Shown piece after piece: positions 8,426 to 17,353 of a DNA stretch of 47,171 nt (its first letter is position 1; each line of letters begins with the position of its first letter). Source of the DNA: Flavobacteriales bacterium UBA852 (lineage in GTDB: Bacteria > Bacteroidota > Bacteroidia > Flavobacteriales_E > Vicingaceae); NCBI GenBank assembly GCA_002295925.1, contig DBGO01000005.1, positions 45,853-93,023 of the forward strand, given 5' to 3'. The position numbers and the translations under genes are program-made. The notes beneath the pieces are model-generated. The model saw only the letters and a list, made by a program, of their open reading frames with translations, was not told the origin of the DNA and searched no databases.

Positions 8426-10306
8426 GTGCTCAAATTTTTATCCCACATATCAAACAAAAAAGCATTTTTACTGATAGCAGTTCTTACTTTTTTGGTTTTT
8501 GGCAATTCTATCAAAAACGATTATTCGCTCGATGACCATTTGGTGATTAAAAACCATCCTTATACAACTAAAGGGATTAAAGGCATTAAAGATATTTTTA
8601 CTCATCATTCTTTTTACGAGTATCGCAACAAATATGCTTATCGTCCAATATTGCTGACTACTTTTGCTCTTGAATATCAGTTTTTTGGCGAAAATCCGCA
8701 TGTGAGTCATTTTATAAGTGTGTTGTTGTATGCTTTTGTATGTTATTTGGTATTCCTTTTTTTAAGTGAAATAATTTCGCCCGATAATTACTTGTTAAAG
8801 TGGATAATCGTAGTTCTCTTTATTGCTTATCCGTTGCATACCGAAGTGGTGGATAATATTAAATCGCGTGATGAATTGTTGGTGGCAATTTTTGGCTTTG
8901 GAGCTTTACTGCACGGTATTCGATACATAAAAGACGGTAAACTTATCCGATGGTTGTATATTGTTCTTTTAATAGGATTGGGATATTTAACCAAACCGAA
9001 CATATTAGTGTATTTGGGAGGAGTGTTTTTAGTGCTTTTTATATTTCAGACGGAGAAGAAAAAGTTATTTCGTTCGCTGGCATATTTAATTTCAGGAGTA
9101 GCAATTACAGCTTTACTGATTATTATTTTCAAAAAAAATATTTTTTCCGATACGGAAACCTATCGTAAAGTATTATACTTTGAAAATCCAATGTATTATA
9201 TGTCATTGGTAGAACGTATTCCCGCCGGAATATATGTTATGTTGTATTATTTGAAACTTCTGTTATTTCCGTTTGAACTGTCATATTATTACGGATATAA
9301 TCATGTGCCCGTTTATGGTTGGGATAACCCTTGGGTTTATGTGTCGCTAATTGTAATTTTTGCTTTTGTTTGGTTGTTTTTCAAAACGTATAAAACAAAT
9401 AAAATTGTAGCATTTGGCATTGCTTTTATGTGGCTGAATTTGTTTGCTGCCTCCAATATTCTCAAACCATTGCCCGGAATTGTTGCCGAACGGTTTGTTT
9501 TTGCCGGCAGCTTGGGTTTCCTGATCATTTTGGTTTATGGTCTTCAATACCTGTTTGCGCATTACAAAAAAGAAAAATATTTTACGTACACCATTTTTGC
9601 TTTGCTCATTGCTTTTAGTGTGCGAACAATTGCCAGAAATGATGATTGGCGAGATGATTTTTATATATTCGACCATGATTTGCAACACCTTCAAAATTCG
9701 GCAAAAGCTCACGCAGTAGTAGCAAATCAACTGTTTGGTTATGTGCAAAACTTACCGCAAGCGCCTGATGTGCCGGCAAAGTTGAAAAGAGCCGAAAAAG
9801 AATACAAAGAGTGCTTGAAAATTTATCCTGAATATGCAACGTCTATAAATAATTTGGGAACAATTTATTTTAAATTTTACAGAGATTTCCCCAAAGCATT
9901 GGAAATGTATAAACAATCGTATAAATTAGATACAACCAATGCTAATGTAGCTTTTAATTTGGCGGTTGTTTATCAAAATCTTAATCAAAAAGACAGTGCT
10001 TGGTATTATTACAAAAAAGCCATACAGTTAAACCCCGGATTTGATATTTTAAATCAGGCATTTGTAAACTATTGTGTAAAAGAAAATAAAATTGACGAAG
10101 GCATTCAAGTGCTAACCGGTTTATTGCCGAAACATCCAAAAGAATATGGCATTTATTTAAGTTTGGGAAATTTATACGGCTATAAAAATGATTTTGATAC
10201 TGCCTTAAAATACTACCGTAAAGGATACGAGATATTTCCCAATGAGCCGTTGGGACAACATATCCGAAAATTAGAAATGCAAATAAAAAATGCGAATAGT
10301 CAATAA
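8426..10306 (+). CDS. GT-C-like membrane protein with C-terminal TPRs (TMTC-like)
   Basis: This 626 aa protein starts at a GTG. Residues ~10-410 contain about ten hydrophobic helices; after the first comes NDYSLDDHLVI, an acidic pair in the first extracytoplasmic loop, and later YRPILLTTFALEY, both typical of GT-C glycosyltransferases resembling TMTC/DUF1736 proteins. Residues ~435-620 carry at least three TPR-like repeats (SINNLGTIYFKFYRDFPKALEMYKQSYKL, then NVAFNLAVVYQNL). Likely a lipid-sugar-dependent transferase acting outside the inner membrane; substrate unknown. Its stop overlaps the start of the next gene by one base, so it heads the KAS/ACP operon. Confidence 0.7.
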   Translation: MLKFLSHISNKKAFLLIAVLTFLVFGNSIKNDYSLDDHLVIKNHPYTTKGIKGIKDIFTHHSFYEYRNKYAYRPILLTTFALEYQFFGENPHVSHFISVLLYAFVCYLVFLFLSEIISPDNYLLKWIIVVLFIAYPLHTEVVDNIKSRDELLVAIFGFGALLHGIRYIKDGKLIRWLYIVLLIGLGYLTKPNILVYLGGVFLVLFIFQTEKKKLFRSLAYLISGVAITALLIIIFKKNIFSDTETYRKVLYFENPMYYMSLVERIPAGIYVMLYYLKLLLFPFELSYYYGYNHVPVYGWDNPWVYVSLIVIFAFVWLFFKTYKTNKIVAFGIAFMWLNLFAASNILKPLPGIVAERFVFAGSLGFLIILVYGLQYLFAHYKKEKYFTYTIFALLIAFSVRTIARNDDWRDDFYIFDHDLQHLQNSAKAHAVVANQLFGYVQNLPQAPDVPAKLKRAEKEYKECLKIYPEYATSINNLGTIYFKFYRDFPKALEMYKQSYKLDTTNANVAFNLAVVYQNLNQKDSAWYYYKKAIQLNPGFDILNQAFVNYCVKENKIDEGIQVLTGLLPKHPKEYGIYLSLGNLYGYKNDFDTALKYYRKGYEIFPNEPLGQHIRKLEMQIKNANSQ

Positions 10307-11331
10307 TGGAATTTCCGGATGTATATATCAATGCTAACGAATATTTTTTAGGAGAAATTGAAGTTTCCAATCAGGATTTGCTCAATGAGTATCCAAAACT
10401 TACCGAAAAAGAAATTTTGGATTTTTGTGCTGTTAAGAAGCGATTTGCTTCTCGTTTTGACCAAACGGCTTCGGATTTGGGAATAGAAGCGGCAAAAAAA
10501 TTGCTTAACCGAAAAGAAATAGATAAAGACAAAATTGATTATATCATATTTATTTCCGACGCATTAGACCATAAAGGACCAACTACTGCTTGTTATATTC
10601 AGCGCGAATTGGGCTTGAGTGAAAATTGCGGAGCAATTGACATACTGCATGGTTGCACCGGTTTTATTTACGGTTTAAACCTTGCCAAATCTCTTATATA
10701 TTCCCAAACAGCTGCGAATATTCTCGTGATTACAGCCGATAATCCTACAAAAGTCATTCATCCCGCTGATGTGCAGTTAAGAATGTTGTTTAGCGATGGC
10801 GCTGCGGCAACTTTGGTTTCCAAAGATAAAATTCCGGGGAGTGAAAATTTCAAAATCAATCAATTTGTTTTTGGAACAGACGGGAAAGGCTTCGAAAATC
10901 TTATTGTTCACCGTTCGGGAACAAGAAATCCGGCAGATATTTCATTTTTAGAGGAAAATAAAAATGTTCCATCGGGTATGAAATGGGGGCGAATGGAAAT
11001 GAACAGTGCCAAGATTTTTTTATTTGCCTTCAGGCGTGTGCCGCAATTGATAAAACAAGTAACCGAAAAACACGGTTTAACCATTGATGATATCGATTAT
11101 TTTATCTTTCATCAAGCCAATGGTGTGATGCTTGAATTTTTACGTAAAAAATTAAAAATTCCCGAATCAAAATTTATTGTTAATATTGAAAATACAGGAA
11201 ACACAGTTTCGGCAACTATCCCCATTGCTATGAATACTTTGCCAAAATTAAAAAACGGCGATAAAGTTTTACTTGCCGGATTTGGTATTGGTTATACTTG
11301 GGGAGCAACAATAGTTGATTATTCTGAATAA
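10306..11331 (+). CDS. 3-oxoacyl-ACP synthase III (FabH-like), copy 1
   Basis: A 341 aa thiolase-fold enzyme with an intact KAS III triad: Cys ~117 (DILHGCTGF), His ~269 (FIFHQANG) and Asn ~299 (NTGNTVSA). KAS III enzymes condense an acyl-CoA with malonyl-ACP, but many FabH relatives in accessory operons instead make esters or amides or prime specialised chains. The start overlaps the stop of the GT-C/TPR gene (TAATG). The next gene is an acyl carrier protein and the one after a second KAS III, so this is probably a dedicated chain-building or acyl-transfer module rather than the housekeeping FabH. The product is unknown. Confidence 0.85.
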   Translation: MEFPDVYINANEYFLGEIEVSNQDLLNEYPKLTEKEILDFCAVKKRFASRFDQTASDLGIEAAKKLLNRKEIDKDKIDYIIFISDALDHKGPTTACYIQRELGLSENCGAIDILHGCTGFIYGLNLAKSLIYSQTAANILVITADNPTKVIHPADVQLRMLFSDGAAATLVSKDKIPGSENFKINQFVFGTDGKGFENLIVHRSGTRNPADISFLEENKNVPSGMKWGRMEMNSAKIFLFAFRRVPQLIKQVTEKHGLTIDDIDYFIFHQANGVMLEFLRKKLKIPESKFIVNIENTGNTVSATIPIAMNTLPKLKNGDKVLLAGFGIGYTWGATIVDYSE

Positions 11332-11347
11332 AAAAATAAAAAATAAT

Positions 11348-11590
11348 ATGGATACGCTAAATGAATTTATAAATAAATTAAAAACCGAATTCGGTGAAGA
11401 TTATGATGTAAGCGGCATTGATGAAAAAACAAAAATTACCGAAATCGATTGGTGGAGTTCTATGCACGCACTGATTATTATTGCGCTTATTGACAGTGAG
11501 TATGACGTAATTATAGAACCCGAGGAATTGAAAAATGCACAAACGGTAGAAGATTTATATTCTATTATTGCAGAAAAGATTAACGGATAA
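11348..11590 (+). CDS. Acyl carrier protein
   Basis: From the ATG at 11348 the protein is 80 aa, acidic and four-helical in pattern. The usual D-S-L attachment motif is replaced by S-S-M (DWWSSMHAL); by alignment Ser ~38 would carry the 4'-phosphopantetheine. Helix III follows as EYDVIIEPEELKNAQTVEDLYSII, a normal ACP C-terminus. The two Trp just before the attachment serine are unusual for an ACP. It sits between two KAS III genes with 16 nt and 0 nt spacing, so it is almost surely their private carrier. Confidence 0.85.
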   Translation: MDTLNEFINKLKTEFGEDYDVSGIDEKTKITEIDWWSSMHALIIIALIDSEYDVIIEPEELKNAQTVEDLYSIIAEKING

Positions 11591-12649
11591 ATGGCGTTTG
11601 TTTCGTTACATAATTTTTCTGTTGATGGCATTGCTGCTGCTGTCCCTGCCTATTCTGAAAAGAATACAGACTATCCTTATTTTTCCGAAAAAGAAAGCAA
11701 ACTTTTTACAAAAACCGTAGGTGTAGAAAAAAGACATATTGCCAAACAACAACGCCTCACTACCTCCGACTTGGCTTTAGAAGCCGCAAAAAAAATGATA
11801 AATGCCCTTAATTGGGAGAAAAGTGAAATAGATTTTTTGATATTTGTATCCCAATCGCCTGACTATTACTTGCCGGCAACAGCTATAATTTTACAAGACC
11901 GCTTAGGATTATCCAAAAACACATTGGCTTTTGATGTTGGCTTGGGGTGTTCGGGATATATTTACGGTTTGTTTACAGCGGCAAATTTTTTGCAAAACGG
12001 ACAGTTGAAAAAAGGATTGGTTGTTGTAGGAGATGTATCTTCCTATACCATCAACAAAGAAGATAAAAGCACTTATCCGTTGTTTGGAGATGCGGCTACT
12101 GTTACGGCAGTTTCTTATAAAGAAAATGCCAAGCCCGCTTATTTTGATTTGCATTCAGATGGCTCAGGCTATCAATCCATTATTATTCCCGATGGTGGTA
12201 CGCGAAATTTAATTTCGGAGGAATCGTTTAAAGTGAAAGACTTCGGTAATGGTGTAAAACGATGCAATTTGGAGGTTTCGCTCAACGGATTGGATATATT
12301 TAATTTTTCGGTTACTACCGTTCCGAATTCATTGAAAGAGTTTTTACAAAAGATAAATAAAACTCCTGAAGATATTGACTATTTTGTGATGCATCAAGCC
12401 AATAAATTGATGAATGAAATGATTCGGAAAAAACTTGGTTTTTCAAAAAATCAAGTTCCATATTCTATTGATAAATATGGCAACACCAGTTCGGCATCCA
12501 TTCCGTTGACTATTTGTAGCGAACTGAAAGAAGTTGCCGAGAACAAGCCTTTGAAAATGTTGCTCTCCGGATTTGGCGTGGGACTGTCGTGGGCAAATGC
12601 TTACTTAGAAACCAATCCGATGGTTTGCTTGCCGGTTATTGAGGTTTGA
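11591..12649 (+). CDS. 3-oxoacyl-ACP synthase III (FabH-like), copy 2
   Basis: A 352 aa second KAS III with intact Cys ~120 (DVGLGCSGYIYG), His ~268 (FVMHQANK) and Asn ~298 (YGNTSSAS). The ATG follows the ACP stop with no gap, so translation is coupled. It is clearly diverged from copy 1 (different N-terminal third), so the pair is not a recent duplication; they may act sequentially or as partners on the same ACP. The operon seems to end here: 160 nt of AT-rich sequence precede the next gene. Confidence 0.85.
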   Translation: MAFVSLHNFSVDGIAAAVPAYSEKNTDYPYFSEKESKLFTKTVGVEKRHIAKQQRLTTSDLALEAAKKMINALNWEKSEIDFLIFVSQSPDYYLPATAIILQDRLGLSKNTLAFDVGLGCSGYIYGLFTAANFLQNGQLKKGLVVVGDVSSYTINKEDKSTYPLFGDAATVTAVSYKENAKPAYFDLHSDGSGYQSIIIPDGGTRNLISEESFKVKDFGNGVKRCNLEVSLNGLDIFNFSVTTVPNSLKEFLQKINKTPEDIDYFVMHQANKLMNEMIRKKLGFSKNQVPYSIDKYGNTSSASIPLTICSELKEVAENKPLKMLLSGFGVGLSWANAYLETNPMVCLPVIEV

Positions 12650-12808
12650 ATTTATGTATTTTTTTTAAGAAATTTATTTTGATTAAACAAATTGACTTTC
12701 AGTTGTTTGTATATTTCATTTAAAATTAAGTGGGGAATTTTTTTGTTTTTAGGCAACGCTTAAACAACTTTTTACGTTTTGGCTTTGAACCAATAAAATT
12801 TTATCGAA

Positions 12809-14221
12809 ATGAAAAAAATTACATTAAATTTAATTCTTTTACTAGCTATTAATATTATAGCTAATGCACAATTAACGATTGATTCGGTATCAGTTGTAAA
12901 GACTTGTTTGAGTTGTGATAGTATAGGATCTAATCCTCCGCCAAGTCCATATGGAAGTTTATATATCGAAGTTTCCGGTGGTGTTGCACCTTATTCATTT
13001 AGTTTAACAGGTATGCATCCGGCAAACTCTACACCACTTACCACTACGTCAAATAATGGAACTACCGGTTTTTATAATTCATTATGTCAAGATACTTTTA
13101 CTTTGGTAATAAATGATGCAAATAATAATACATTATCTTACACATTTAATACATATCCTCCTACACCACCAACGTTATCAATAGATTCTATTACGGTAAA
13201 ACCGGATTCTACCAATAATCCCAATTCCGGATATATTGAGTTTCATGTAACTACTAATGCAGATTCTGTATTTTACATGATTCAAGATGTAAATAATTCG
13301 CTAAATTTAGGGTCATTAGGAGGGTGGCAACAAACACCTGTTTTTGATTCATTACCCGGAGGTTATTATTATAATTTATATGTAGATATTTATCCAAAAG
13401 TATATCCAAATTGTAATAATGGAATTGATTCCGGAGCGACATTTTTTCAGGTATATGTTCCTTTAGCTTGTGAAAATACAGGATTTGCAGATTTCTTTTA
13501 TAACGATGTTTGCTTATATCAAAGTGTTAATTTTTTAGATAATAGCTATGCAGGTGATGGCGCAGGCAACAACATCGTCAGTTGGTATTGGGATTTTGGA
13601 GACGGTATGATTGATGTAAGTCCGACGCCTCTACCTCATACATATTCTTCTCCGGGTGTATATAATGTTACTTTAGTAGTACAAACTTCTCATGGCTGTA
13701 CGTTTGGTCAAGTACATCAAGTTACAGTCCATGAAATACCAAACTCATCATTTTCTTATCAAGATAATGGTTCAGGACAATTTACATTTAATGATTTATC
13801 TACTGTAAATAATGGAGTAATTGCAAGTTGGTATTGGGATTTTGGTGATGGAACAACTTCAACAAGCCAAAATCCTGTACACCAATATGCTTCCACGGGA
13901 TCATATTTTGTATGTTTACTTACAACTTCCAGCTTTGGTTGCGCAGATACGATTTGTCAGAATGTTAGTTTTATAACAGGGGTAAATGATTTAAATGATT
14001 ATTCAAAAATTAAAATACAGCCTAATCCGACGCAAAACTACATTACTGTTCCAAATGTTGCTTATAATCAATTGATTATTTATGATGTAACCGGAAAAGA
14101 GATTGAAAAATTCAATCAAAATACTTCTGTTGTAGATGTTAAAGAATACAAACCCGGAGTTTACTTTGTGAAACTAATCACTGCAAATCGAGTGTATGAT
14201 TTAAAGTTTTTAAAAGAATAA
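12809..14221 (+). CDS. PKD-domain protein with type IX secretion C-terminal domain
   Basis: A 470 aa exported protein: signal peptide (MKKITLNLILLLAINIIANAQ), an N-terminal SprB-like/Ig-like half with repeated Ser/Thr-rich beta strands, two PKD domains marked by SWYWDFGDG near residues 260 and 345, and a C-terminal ~75-residue sorting domain (PNPTQNYITV, IYDVTGKEI, KPGVYFVKL) of the type A Por/T9SS kind. The sorting domain is removed on secretion, and the protein is probably surface bound or released. A strong terminator follows the stop, so it is a single-gene unit. PKD proteins often act in adhesion or polymer binding. Confidence 0.9.
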   Translation: MKKITLNLILLLAINIIANAQLTIDSVSVVKTCLSCDSIGSNPPPSPYGSLYIEVSGGVAPYSFSLTGMHPANSTPLTTTSNNGTTGFYNSLCQDTFTLVINDANNNTLSYTFNTYPPTPPTLSIDSITVKPDSTNNPNSGYIEFHVTTNADSVFYMIQDVNNSLNLGSLGGWQQTPVFDSLPGGYYYNLYVDIYPKVYPNCNNGIDSGATFFQVYVPLACENTGFADFFYNDVCLYQSVNFLDNSYAGDGAGNNIVSWYWDFGDGMIDVSPTPLPHTYSSPGVYNVTLVVQTSHGCTFGQVHQVTVHEIPNSSFSYQDNGSGQFTFNDLSTVNNGVIASWYWDFGDGTTSTSQNPVHQYASTGSYFVCLLTTSSFGCADTICQNVSFITGVNDLNDYSKIKIQPNPTQNYITVPNVAYNQLIIYDVTGKEIEKFNQNTSVVDVKEYKPGVYFVKLITANRVYDLKFLKE

Positions 14222-14244
14222 ATATTGTAAAATATTTTTCATTC

Positions 14245-14280
14245 AACCCTTCCAATATTTAAAAATGGGAGGGTTTTTTT
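14245..14280 (+). terminator. Rho-independent terminator after the PKD gene
   Basis: AACCCTTCC (14245-14253) pairs with GGGAGGGTT (14267-14275; one mismatch) and is followed by T7. It lies 24 nt behind the PKD gene stop. Confidence 0.85.
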
Positions 14281-14431
14281 ATTCGAAATATATTCAAAAA
14301 AGATAATTGTCAACCGTAAATAAAATTTTCAATGTAAAAAGAATTGTATTTCAAATCCATTAAAATCAAATTGTTGATAATTCATCAGTTGTCGTAAAAT
14401 CGCGTGCTTATTTCTACTTATTTTTGATGCG

Positions 14432-15832
14432 ATGAAGTATGTATTTTTTATAATATCGCTGGTAAGTGTTTTTTTGAGCAAAGCGCAATGGCACAGCACG
14501 TATAAAGACAAACAAGACAGTTTGAAAAAATATTATGTTGCACCTAATAAATTGCCATTCAAAATCAACAGTTATTTGCCCGATGACGATGAAGTATTGA
14601 GCGAATATTTCAAAACATACATTACCCATTTCAATTATTATCCGGTCATAACATTTAATGAAACGTATAGAGAGCTGAAAAATGCAGGTTTTTTAATGCA
14701 ATTGTATTTTCCGCAAGTGGCTGAAATTTTAAAGCAAGAAAATGTCCCTTCCGAATTGGCATTTTTACCTTATGCGGCTTCGTTATATAACCCGTTATTT
14801 GTCAATAAAGATAACCGTGTAGGTGCTTGGGGATTGCAATATATTGTTGCCAAAAAATATAACTTAAATATTACGGAATACATTGACGAACGTAAAGATA
14901 TTGCCCTTTCTACCAAAGCAGCAGCACTTTATCTGAAAGATATTTACAAAAAACATAAAAGTTGGGACTTGACCGTATTGGAGTTCTTATCATCGGCGGC
15001 AATTGTAGAAAAAGCCAAGATAAAAGCCAAATCGGATAAAATAGATGATTTTTATGAATATTTACCGTTGTATTTGCGCCACGAATACCGTCAGTTTTTC
15101 GAAGCAGTTTATTATTTTGGCAGTGTATCTTTTTCCTCTTACCCTGTTTATCAAAATGCCGACACGGTTGAGGTGAAAAATAAACTTTCGTTTTCAATCG
15201 TTGGCAAGCATTTATTTGTTACCGATAAATTTTTAAATGCGCATAATCCGCTTTATTGGCAACGAGTAATTCCTGCCGATTCGTTACATCATTATCCTTT
15301 GGTTTTACCAGAAAACAAGGTTAATTTATTTACTAAAAAAGAAAAAGAATTGTATCGCTTACAGCAAATAGCCGACAGCATAAAAGCACGCAAAGTGCGT
15401 AAGGTTACACTGCAAATTCCCCAAAACGGCGAACCGATTACCTATAAAGTGCAATCCGGAGATAATTTGGGTTACATTGCACAAAAATTTGGTGTCAGAG
15501 TTTCCGAATTGCAAGCATGGAACAACATAAAAGGTCATTTGATAAATGTTGGACAAGAGTTGGTCATTTATACCAATAAAAAAACATCTTCTGAAAAGGA
15601 AACAGAGCAAAAAAACACAGGTTCAAAATCAAAATTCCAAACCGTGGAGCCGGCAAAATTGCCCAAAGAAAAAACAAATGCTCAAAAAACGGTTTATACC
15701 GTAAAATCAGGCGATTCGTTATGGCTGATTGCCAAAAAGTTCAATGTATCAGTAGATGAAATTATGCAATGGAACAAAAAAACATCCGAACGATTGGATA
15801 TTGGCGACAAACTCATCATTTATAAACCGTAA
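14432..15832 (+). CDS. LysM protein with degenerate lytic-transglycosylase domain
   Basis: A 466 aa exported protein (signal MKYVFFIISLVSVFLSKAQ). Residues ~85-250 align in pattern with MltD-type transglycosylases: ENVPSELAFLPYAASLYNP then RVGAWGLQYIVAKKYNL. In active enzymes the residue before the Ser of this motif is the catalytic Glu (…ES…); here it is Ala ~116, and the usual M-P-x-T-G motif after G-x-W-x-x is also lost. Two LysM domains follow (~333-377 and ~420-465: YKVQSGDNLGYIAQKFGV and YTVKSGDSLWLIAKKFNV). So it probably binds peptidoglycan without cleaving it. It leads the SGNH/SGNH/MBOAT operon with 3 nt to the next gene. A TATTTTTG at 14419-14426 would be a promoter with almost no leader. 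Confidence 0.8.
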   Translation: MKYVFFIISLVSVFLSKAQWHSTYKDKQDSLKKYYVAPNKLPFKINSYLPDDDEVLSEYFKTYITHFNYYPVITFNETYRELKNAGFLMQLYFPQVAEILKQENVPSELAFLPYAASLYNPLFVNKDNRVGAWGLQYIVAKKYNLNITEYIDERKDIALSTKAAALYLKDIYKKHKSWDLTVLEFLSSAAIVEKAKIKAKSDKIDDFYEYLPLYLRHEYRQFFEAVYYFGSVSFSSYPVYQNADTVEVKNKLSFSIVGKHLFVTDKFLNAHNPLYWQRVIPADSLHHYPLVLPENKVNLFTKKEKELYRLQQIADSIKARKVRKVTLQIPQNGEPITYKVQSGDNLGYIAQKFGVRVSELQAWNNIKGHLINVGQELVIYTNKKTSSEKETEQKNTGSKSKFQTVEPAKLPKEKTNAQKTVYTVKSGDSLWLIAKKFNVSVDEIMQWNKKTSERLDIGDKLIIYKP

Positions 15833-15835
15833 AGA

Positions 15836-17353
15836 TTGATTAAACCACATCAAATATTACTCTTTTTGTTGAGCTTGTTTGCGGCAATTACATTGTTGTA
15901 CTTTGTGTCGCCACAAGATAAAATAACCATTGGAGAACTTACACTTAAACTTCCCGACCCAACCAAACCGTTTTTACCCGACAGCAATGCCGTAAAAAAA
16001 GCCAATGTCGATTCACTCTTGTTAAAGCTCAAAGAAGATTCCATCAGGTTAGCCGAAAAAAGAAAACAAGACAGCATTTTATTTGTTCAAAAACAACGCA
16101 AAGACAGCTTACTGAAAGACAGTTTACAAAAAGTAAATACCGCAACACTATCTTTCACTTATGAAAACAGAACGGATAACAAGCGCTTGCAATATGCCGA
16201 CAATAAACGCAAAGCATTGCAAACTTTTTTTGAATCATTATATCAATTAAAATACAATAAAAACACAAAATTTCACGCGTTGCATTACGGCGATTCTCAA
16301 ATCGAAGGTGAGCGTATTACAGCATTTGTCCGGCATCGATTGCAAAAAGAGTTTGGTGGCAGAGGACCGGGACTGTACTCGCCTGTCCCACTGGCAAATT
16401 CACTGTCTATGAAAATTGTTTTTTCCGACCAATGGAAACGTTATGCCTTGTACGGTAATCAAAAAGATAAGCCCGAACACAACCGCTATGGAATTTTAGC
16501 TTCATTTGCTCAATATCAATTGCACGACCCGTTAGACTCAACGGAGTTTGCTTGGATAGAGTTCGAACCCAATAAAATTGCCTATTCTACAAGTAAAGAA
16601 TTTTCCAATTTTACTTTGTATTACGGAATGGCTCAGCCAAACACATATTTACATTTATCAGTAGATGATGAACAAAAAAAGAAAGTTTTGCTGGAAGAAA
16701 ACACCTTGGGCTCGGCATTTAAATATAAATTGAACCAAACACCCGAGAAAATGAAAATTGCCTTTAATGCGCCGGTTTCACCCGAGTTATATGCGGTTTC
16801 ATTTGAGAGCAATACGGGTGTTTATGTAGATAACATACCAATGCGCGGCAGTTCGGGAACAATTTTTTCAAAAATGAACCACTCATTGATGAAAAATATT
16901 TATGATGATTTGAATGTGAAATTACTCATAATGGAATATGGCGGAAATACCATTCCATATATAAAAGATTCAGCTCAAGCCTATCAATACGGACGTTGGT
17001 TTTCATCGCAATTACGCAAGCTGAAAAAAATACTTCCCGATGTATCCATTATAGTGATAGGTCCGGGCGATATGTCCACAAAAGTAGATGGAGAGCTACA
17101 AACTTATCCGTTGCTCGAAGTAGTAAGGGATGCAATGAAAAAAGCGGCTTTTGAGAATGATGCTGCCTTTTTTGATATGTATGAAGTGATGGGCGGGAAA
17201 AACGCTATGATAAGCTGGGTAGAAGCCGAGCCACCACTTGCCGCCACCGATTATATACATTTTTCGGGAAAAGGAGCCAAAATTATTGCCGAATATTTTT
17301 ATCAATCATTAATAGAAGATTATTACGAGTATGAATCGAAAAGAAATAAATAA
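15836..17353 (+). CDS. Membrane-anchored SGNH/GDSL hydrolase-like protein, copy 1
   Basis: A 505 aa protein from a TTG start 3 nt after the LysM gene; the N-terminal hydrophobic helix (ILLFLLSLFAAITLLYFV) is probably an uncleaved anchor, followed by ~90 charged residues rich in Lys/Asp/Ser (LKEDSIRLAEKRKQDSILF), likely coiled coil. The catalytic domain has block I YGDSQIEGERI (Ser ~163), GGN in MEYGGNTIPYI, and the C-terminal DYIHFSGKGAKI (His ~484), consistent with an SGNH esterase or acetyltransferase of the PatB type. It acts in the periplasm. Overlaps the next gene by 23 nt. Confidence 0.8.
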   Translation: MIKPHQILLFLLSLFAAITLLYFVSPQDKITIGELTLKLPDPTKPFLPDSNAVKKANVDSLLLKLKEDSIRLAEKRKQDSILFVQKQRKDSLLKDSLQKVNTATLSFTYENRTDNKRLQYADNKRKALQTFFESLYQLKYNKNTKFHALHYGDSQIEGERITAFVRHRLQKEFGGRGPGLYSPVPLANSLSMKIVFSDQWKRYALYGNQKDKPEHNRYGILASFAQYQLHDPLDSTEFAWIEFEPNKIAYSTSKEFSNFTLYYGMAQPNTYLHLSVDDEQKKKVLLEENTLGSAFKYKLNQTPEKMKIAFNAPVSPELYAVSFESNTGVYVDNIPMRGSSGTIFSKMNHSLMKNIYDDLNVKLLIMEYGGNTIPYIKDSAQAYQYGRWFSSQLRKLKKILPDVSIIVIGPGDMSTKVDGELQTYPLLEVVRDAMKKAAFENDAAFFDMYEVMGGKNAMISWVEAEPPLAATDYIHFSGKGAKIIAEYFYQSLIEDYYEYESKRNK

